The notes under the pieces were generated by a model, which was given only the letters and a program-made list of their open reading frames with translations, searched no databases and was not told the origin of the DNA. DNA of 64,000 nucleotides, taken from contig NZ_CP194171.1 in the NCBI RefSeq assembly GCF_050908845.1, forward strand, positions 2,170,001-2,234,000, written 5' to 3'. Both the position numbers and the translations under genes were made by a program. This DNA comes from Marinobacterium_D sp050908845 (lineage in GTDB: Bacteria; Pseudomonadota; Gammaproteobacteria; Pseudomonadales; Balneatricaceae). Every line of letters begins with the position of its first letter. Position 1 is the first letter of the stretch. This document shows positions 59,798 to 64,000 of the stretch, piece after piece.

Positions 59798-60247
59798 TCA
59801 GGACTTGTTTTTTTCCTGGTGAACGCGCACGGCGAGCACATCGCAGGGTGCGCCGTGGAGAACACCGTTTGCGGTGGAGCCGAGCAGCAGTGCGAGGCCG
59901 TGACGGCCGTGACTGCCTACGATGATCAGGTCGGTTTCCTCGTTGCTGGCGACCTGATGAATCTCGGTTTCTGTGTTGCCGGTGACGACAAACTTTTTGT
60001 CGACCGGGTAGCTAAGTTGCTCTGCATAGGCGTTGAGTTTGCTGCGGGCGTGTTCATCCAGCTGTTCCTGGATGGTGGACAGGTCCATCGGAACGTCGCC
60101 GCCATAGGCAAAACTCAGCGGCTCTACCACATGAATCAGACTGAGTTGAGCCTGATTCTGGCGGGCAAGTTCCACAGCGCGGTCTGAAAGCTGGGGACAC
60201 TCTTCGGACAGGTCAACGGCGAGCAAAATGCGGGTGTATCGGGCCAT
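59798..60247 (-). CDS. Single-domain universal stress protein (UspA family)
   Basis: This 149-residue Usp protein begins MARYTRILLAVDLSEECPQL and carries LIIVGSHGRHGLALLLGSTANGVLHGAPCDVLAVR, which includes the G-2x-G-9x-G(S) ATP-binding pattern (about 108-135). An ATP-binding UspA-like function is likely. ATG 60247 follows GGAG; 21 upstream codons are not part of the protein. It is convergent with uup (16-bp gap) and divergent from an unrecognised membrane protein. It differs from the two-domain Usp at 24026. Confidence 0.92.
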   Translation of the reverse strand: MARYTRILLAVDLSEECPQLSDRAVELARQNQAQLSLIHVVEPLSFAYGGDVPMDLSTIQEQLDEHARSKLNAYAEQLSYPVDKKFVVTGNTETEIHQVASNEETDLIIVGSHGRHGLALLLGSTANGVLHGAPCDVLAVRVHQEKNKS

Positions 60248-60325
60248 AGTCAGGGCTCCTTGTTGCCAAGACTCCAGGTGCGGACTGCGCCTGGTTTTTA
60301 TTAGTTTCACTTACAGGATAACACC

Positions 60326-60829
60326 ATGAAATGGTTAATCATCACTTTGGTGGTGAGTTCTCTGATCGGATCCGTGATGTGGGTCATGCCCTCTCCCAGA
60401 GAACGTTTTCAGGCTCAGCTGCGTTTGAAGGCGCGTGGGCTGGGGTTTCAGGTACAGATTGCACAGCTTAACCTGCCGCGTCAGCGAGGCGAAATGGAGG
60501 CTGAGACACTCAGTGTTCCCGTTTACCGCCAATTGCGTACCAACCTGAGCGGGAAAGAGAAAAGTGATTGGCGGAGCTGGCAGGTGTGTCGCGCCGAGAC
60601 GCTGGCAACCGAGGGACTGATCGATGGCTGGAGCTGGATCAATGGGGAGGGAAGCCTGTCACCGGCTGCTCTTGAGCGGCTCTGCCAGACGCTTACCGCC
60701 TTGCCGGAGGACGTCCTGGCCCTGGAGTCGACGCCGATTCACCTGAGCGTGTTCTGGAAAGAGAAAGACGAGCGCTCACTCGAGCAGATCAAACAAGCCA
60801 TCGATCCACTGATTGAGGCAAAAGTGTGA
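60326..60829 (+). CDS. Unrecognised membrane-anchored protein
   Basis: The 167-residue protein has an N-terminal membrane helix (WLIITLVVSSLIGSVMWVMP, about 3-22) and a soluble body of about 145 residues with no recognised domain. The body has two cysteines (QVCRAETLATEGLIDGWSWINGEG and LERLCQTLTALPEDVL) and a Trp-rich middle. I do not recognise the family. It overlaps the frame of the DUF1653 gene and probably forms a two-gene unit with it. Confidence 0.75.
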   Translation: MKWLIITLVVSSLIGSVMWVMPSPRERFQAQLRLKARGLGFQVQIAQLNLPRQRGEMEAETLSVPVYRQLRTNLSGKEKSDWRSWQVCRAETLATEGLIDGWSWINGEGSLSPAALERLCQTLTALPEDVLALESTPIHLSVFWKEKDERSLEQIKQAIDPLIEAKV

Positions 60830-60843
60830 AAGGAGAGGTGGAG

Positions 60844-61062
60844 ATGGATCCGCAGCAGCTTAGCCCTGGCATATATCGTCATTACAAGGGCAAGGATTAC
60901 GAAGTTATTGGCGTTGCCCGGCACTCTGAAACCGAAGAGTGGATGGTGGTCTATCGTACGCTTTACGGCGATTATGGCCTCTGGGTGCGGCCGTTCGATA
61001 TGTTTACCGAGAAGGTGACACTGGCAAGTGGTGAGCAGGTGGCCCGTTTTGAGCGGGTATAG
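60844..61062 (+). CDS. DUF1653 domain protein
   Basis: The 72-residue protein consists of one DUF1653 domain: LSPGIYRHYKGKDYEVIGVARHSETEEWMVVYRTLYGDYGLWVRPFDMFTEKV. This small beta-rich domain is common in bacteria and of unknown function. ATG 60844 has AGGAG nine bases upstream; the frame is open for six more codons. It lies 14 bp after the preceding gene on the same strand and is convergent with the next. Confidence 0.9.
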   Translation: MDPQQLSPGIYRHYKGKDYEVIGVARHSETEEWMVVYRTLYGDYGLWVRPFDMFTEKVTLASGEQVARFERV

Positions 61063-61108
61063 GTTCTCGCGCGTATAAGAATCGCTGCGACTGGAGCAGG
61101 GTAATGAC

Positions 61109-61831
61109 TTACTGGTTGAGGTAATCGTCGAGGGAGTCGGCGAGGGCGCCGGCGCCGAAATCGCGTTTCGGTTGCAGCTTGTCGATCTCCGCTTGCAGCC
61201 GCTGCTGTAACGGCTGTTTCTGTTGCTGAGGAATCGTTGCCCGAACCAGAACCGCCTTGCCGTGTTTGTAGTGGGCCAGGGCGCCGTGTTTCTCGCCGTT
61301 CTTCAGCAGCCTCTCGGCCTGGGTGATGTGTGCCTCGGTAACCATGGAAACGTTCAGCCAGTAAAGCTCCTGCTGGTACGCCTGGGCAAGCTGGGGCGTC
61401 AGGCGTCCCTTTTTACCCATTTCGAGCAGCAGCTTCTCGGCGAAGTTGAGATAGATCTGGGCGCGTCGAACGGCGCGGTCGCTTTCAAACCCCTGTGGAC
61501 GCTTCTTGATCCGGTCGGTGGATTCCTTGTTGCGGGCGATCTCCTCCATGAGGTCTGAATCCGGCGCGAGAGCGCTGATCTCCTCGATCAGGGACATGGC
61601 GTGCTGATTCAATTTGTCGACGATATCCGGCCGGCAGCCGATCTCCTTCAGCACGCCCAGGGCATGGAGCGTATGCTCGGACTGCTCTTTCAACCACTTC
61701 AACCGGTCAGCGCGAAACTTGTTTTGTGCTTCTCGCGAGGTGATGACATAGTTTGCCGCGAGCGCAGCGATTCCGACCAGGCCGATCAGTACGACATACA
61801 ACAGATTGTCTGACAGCATCAACTTTGGCAC
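61109..61831 (-). CDS. Unrecognised helical membrane-anchored protein
   Basis: This 240-residue protein has one N-terminal membrane helix (LLYVVLIGLVGIAALAANYVIT, about 10-31) and a long cytoplasmic-looking all-helical body (REAQNKFRADRLKWLKEQSEHTLHALGVLKEIG; LLEMGKKGRLTPQLAQAYQQELYWLNVSMVTEAH). It ends in a basic/acidic tail (KRDFGAGALADSLDDYLNQ). No family is recognised with confidence. It diverges from topA across 188 bp. The helical body could be a scaffold or partner for another membrane protein; this is only inference. Confidence 0.8.
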   Translation of the reverse strand: MPKLMLSDNLLYVVLIGLVGIAALAANYVITSREAQNKFRADRLKWLKEQSEHTLHALGVLKEIGCRPDIVDKLNQHAMSLIEEISALAPDSDLMEEIARNKESTDRIKKRPQGFESDRAVRRAQIYLNFAEKLLLEMGKKGRLTPQLAQAYQQELYWLNVSMVTEAHITQAERLLKNGEKHGALAHYKHGKAVLVRATIPQQQKQPLQQRLQAEIDKLQPKRDFGAGALADSLDDYLNQ

Positions 61832-61942
61832 TCTGAAAAAAGAGACAGTTAGCGCTATGAAGTATAAAGTGCGCGCGCTTACTTTGCGACGCTGGAGCCC
61901 TTTACCAGCTTATCGTTGTGCTAGCGGATAGTTAGCCTTTGC

Positions 61943-61971
61943 TTGACCCCCGTTCAGGCAACACTTATATA
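61943..61971 (+). promoter_or_regulatory. Sigma-70 promoter of topA
   Basis: TTGACC (61943-61948) and TATATA (61966-61971) are spaced by 17 bp, a near-consensus arrangement. The start codon is 48 bp after the -10 element. AAGGA precedes the ATG by nine bases. Confidence 0.75.
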
Positions 61972-62019
61972 TGCACGCATATTCCGGGGCCCGACCAGTT
62001 TGTTTAAGGATATTTTTTG

Positions 62020-64000
62020 ATGGGTAAAACGCTCGTTATTGTGGAGTCGCCAGCCAAGGCGAAAACGATTAACAAATACCTCGGTAGTCAGTACGTGGTT
62101 AAGTCGAGCGTTGGCCATATTCGCGACCTGCCGACCAGCGGCAGTGCCGCCAAGAGCGATCCCAAGGAACGCGCGAAGCAGGCGGCGTTGACGCGTAAGA
62201 TGTCGCCGGAAGACAAGGCCGAGTACAAAAAGCGCAAGGCCCGCGAGCAGCTGGTTGCACGCATGGGCGTGGACCCGGAAAAAGATTGGGATGCGCGCTA
62301 TGAAATCCTCCCTGGCAAGGAGAAGGTAGTCGATGAGCTGAAAAAGCTGGCGCGCTCCGCTGATGAAATCTATCTCGCAACGGATTTGGACCGCGAAGGG
62401 GAGGCGATCGCCTGGCATCTGCGTGAAGCGATCGGTGGTGACGATAGCCGTTTCCGCCGTGTGGTGTTCAACGAGATTACCAAGAAAGCGATTAAAGAGG
62501 CGTTCGAAGAGCCGGGCCAGCTCGATCTGAACCGTGTCAATGCTCAGCAGGCGCGTCGTTTTCTCGATCGGGTGGTGGGTTATATGGTGTCACCGCTGCT
62601 GTGGGAAAAAGTGGCGCGTGGGCTCTCTGCCGGCCGTGTACAGTCTGTTGCCGTCAAGCTGGTGGTGGAGCGTGAGCGGGAAATTCGCGCATTCGTGCCT
62701 GAAGAGTACTGGGAAGTTCACGCCGATGCATTGACCCCCGACGAGGAGGCGCTGCGTCTGCAGGTCCTGAAACAGTCGGGCGCCAATTTCCGCCCCACCA
62801 GCGAAGAGCAGACGCAGGCGGCGCTCAAGCTGCTGCAGGATGCCTCCTTCGAGGTGCTCAATCGTGAAGACCGCCCGACCAGCAGCAAACCGTCGGCGCC
62901 GTTTATCACCTCGACCCTGCAGCAGGCGGCGAGCACCCGTCTTGGCTTCGGCGTAAAGAAAACCATGACGCTCGCCCAGCGCCTCTATGAGGCCGGTTAC
63001 ATCACCTACATGCGTACCGACTCCACCAACCTGAGCAATGAGGCCGTGGAAGCCTGCCGAGAGTACGTCAAACAGTCCTTTGGTGATGATTACCTGCCGC
63101 AGGACCCCGTTCGATATAGCTCGAAGGAGGGTGCCCAGGAAGCGCACGAGGCGATTAGACCATCCGACGTAAATATGAAGCCTGAATCACTGGCGGGCAT
63201 GGACCATGACGCGGTACGTCTTTACGACCTGATTCGCCGCCAGTTTATCGCCTGTCAGATGCTGCCGGCGCGTTACCTGAGCACACGATTGCAGGTCCGG
63301 GCCGGTGATTTCGAGCTGTCCACCAAGGGACGTATCCTCAAATTCGACGGTTATACCCGCGTGATGTCCAGCAAGGGCAAGAATGATGAGGATCTGATCC
63401 TGCCGGACGTGAAGCCTGGCGACAAACTTGCGCTAAAAGCGCTTGATCCCAAGCAGCACTTTACCAAACCTGCGCCACGCTACACCGAAGCCAGTCTCGT
63501 CAAAGAGCTGGAAAAGCGCGGTATCGGCCGCCCATCCACCTATGCGTCGATCATCTCCACCATCCAGGACCGTGGCTATGTCGATGTCCAGGGACGGCGT
63601 TTCTACGCCCAGAAAATGGGTGATATCGTCACGGAGCGCCTTGGTGAGAACTTCTCCGACCTGATGGACTACGGTTTTACCGCCCGGATGGAGGAGTATC
63701 TCGATGAAGTTGCGCAGGGAGATATGGACTGGAAGCAGCTGTTAAACCGCTTCTATACCGATTTTGTCGATAAGCTTGAGCACGCCCAGGACCCGGAAGA
63801 GGGTATGCGTCCCAATACGCCGACGCCGACCGATATCGACTGTCCGGAGTGTGGCCGCAAGATGATGATCCGTACCGGAAGTACGGGCGTATTCCTCGGC
63901 TGCTCCGGCTACAACCTGCCGCCGAAAGAGCGCTGCAAGGCGACAATCAATCTGATTCCCGGCGATGAAGTTGTCAGTGTCGATGGTGATGACGAAGAGG
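62020..64000 (+). CDS. topA: DNA topoisomerase I, 5' part
   Basis: The first 660 codons of the type IA topoisomerase lie in the window; the rest is beyond the right edge. It relaxes negative supercoils. The TOPRIM part (MGKTLVIVESPAKAKTINKYLG; DEIYLATDLDREGEAIAWHL with the DxD metal residues) and the catalytic region GYITYMRTDSTNLS (active tyrosine Y330) are intact. IGRPSTYASIISTIQDRGYV follows near residue 503. The first C-terminal zinc ribbon has started (CPECGRKMMIR and GVFLGCSGY). Translation starts at ATG 62020. No frameshift is seen in the visible part. Confidence 0.97.
   Translation, partial: MGKTLVIVESPAKAKTINKYLGSQYVVKSSVGHIRDLPTSGSAAKSDPKERAKQAALTRKMSPEDKAEYKKRKAREQLVARMGVDPEKDWDARYEILPGKEKVVDELKKLARSADEIYLATDLDREGEAIAWHLREAIGGDDSRFRRVVFNEITKKAIKEAFEEPGQLDLNRVNAQQARRFLDRVVGYMVSPLLWEKVARGLSAGRVQSVAVKLVVEREREIRAFVPEEYWEVHADALTPDEEALRLQVLKQSGANFRPTSEEQTQAALKLLQDASFEVLNREDRPTSSKPSAPFITSTLQQAASTRLGFGVKKTMTLAQRLYEAGYITYMRTDSTNLSNEAVEACREYVKQSFGDDYLPQDPVRYSSKEGAQEAHEAIRPSDVNMKPESLAGMDHDAVRLYDLIRRQFIACQMLPARYLSTRLQVRAGDFELSTKGRILKFDGYTRVMSSKGKNDEDLILPDVKPGDKLALKALDPKQHFTKPAPRYTEASLVKELEKRGIGRPSTYASIISTIQDRGYVDVQGRRFYAQKMGDIVTERLGENFSDLMDYGFTARMEEYLDEVAQGDMDWKQLLNRFYTDFVDKLEHAQDPEEGMRPNTPTPTDIDCPECGRKMMIRTGSTGVFLGCSGYNLPPKERCKATINLIPGDEVVSVDGDDEE

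Noticed and set aside
1..64000. CRISPR arrays, tRNA or rRNA genes, prophage or complete insertion sequences
   Set aside because: No regularly spaced repeats, cloverleaf-like genes, integrase, transposase or phage structural genes were seen in the window.

Overview
The window is a chromosomal segment of a gammaproteobacterium, most likely a marine or moderately halophilic member of the Oceanospirillales (Marinobacterium- or Neptunomonas-like). The basis for this is a complete ectoine operon with its own aspartokinase, two class I PHA synthases, a Pseudomonas-like apt-anr-hemN-ccoSIHG-ccoPQON block, and typical gammaproteobacterial genes (rlmM, xthA, rdgC, trxC, slt, topA). The genus is an inference from gene content. 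No tRNA, rRNA, CRISPR array, prophage or intact insertion sequence was seen. Nearly all of the DNA is explained by core or conserved accessory genes.

Layout. 1-1.1 kb: end of sucC, sucD and a strong terminator. 1.2-6 kb: a cytochrome c5, an EAL-HDOD protein, a GGDEF protein with a damaged active site but intact I-site, hisC and a membrane diguanylate cyclase. 6-10.5 kb: MarR-type ectR diverging from ectA-ectB-ectC-ask. 10.6-16.8 kb: a small acidic protein, phaC1, a Pat/ADP-forming acyl-CoA synthetase fused to a GNAT domain, and azlCD. 16.9-22.1 kb: an ArsR regulator with the cysteine spacing of BigR/YgaV, diverging across two AT-rich palindromes from a translationally coupled triad (RND exporter, LolA-like periplasmic protein, outer-membrane beta-barrel). 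22-31 kb: two more diguanylate cyclases, a duplicated DUF2892 protein, a two-domain Usp, xthA, gor, a CDF metal exporter and a BASS transporter. 31-45 kb: queE-rdgC, apt, a candidate small RNA, anr, hemN and the full cbb3 oxidase assembly and structural set, with several FNR/ANR-type boxes. 45-64 kb: rlmM, tusA-proQ, trxC, lapD-lapG, a DUF3080 lipoprotein, a MATE pump, phaC2, a small glutaredoxin, a structured repeat-like element, slt, uup, a second Usp, DUF1653, two unrecognised proteins and the start of topA.

How the parts work together. The anr-hemN-cco block is a microaerobic module. Anr senses oxygen through an Fe-S cluster. Matching boxes lie before hemN, before ccoN, next to anr itself, and upstream of a probable 78-nt Rho-independently terminated transcript between apt and anr. 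Six proteins with GGDEF, EAL or EAL-HDOD domains plus LapG point to heavy investment in c-di-GMP and biofilm control. PHA synthesis, Pat-type acetyl-CoA control and the ectoine operon fit a copiotroph facing changing salinity and carbon supply.

The observations I consider most worth a second look are the ANR-box small RNA (33352-33477), the redox-type ArsR plus lipid-export-like triad (16863-22141), and the 292-bp structured element with 20-bp terminal inverted repeats that supplies the stop codon of its neighbour (55486-55777).
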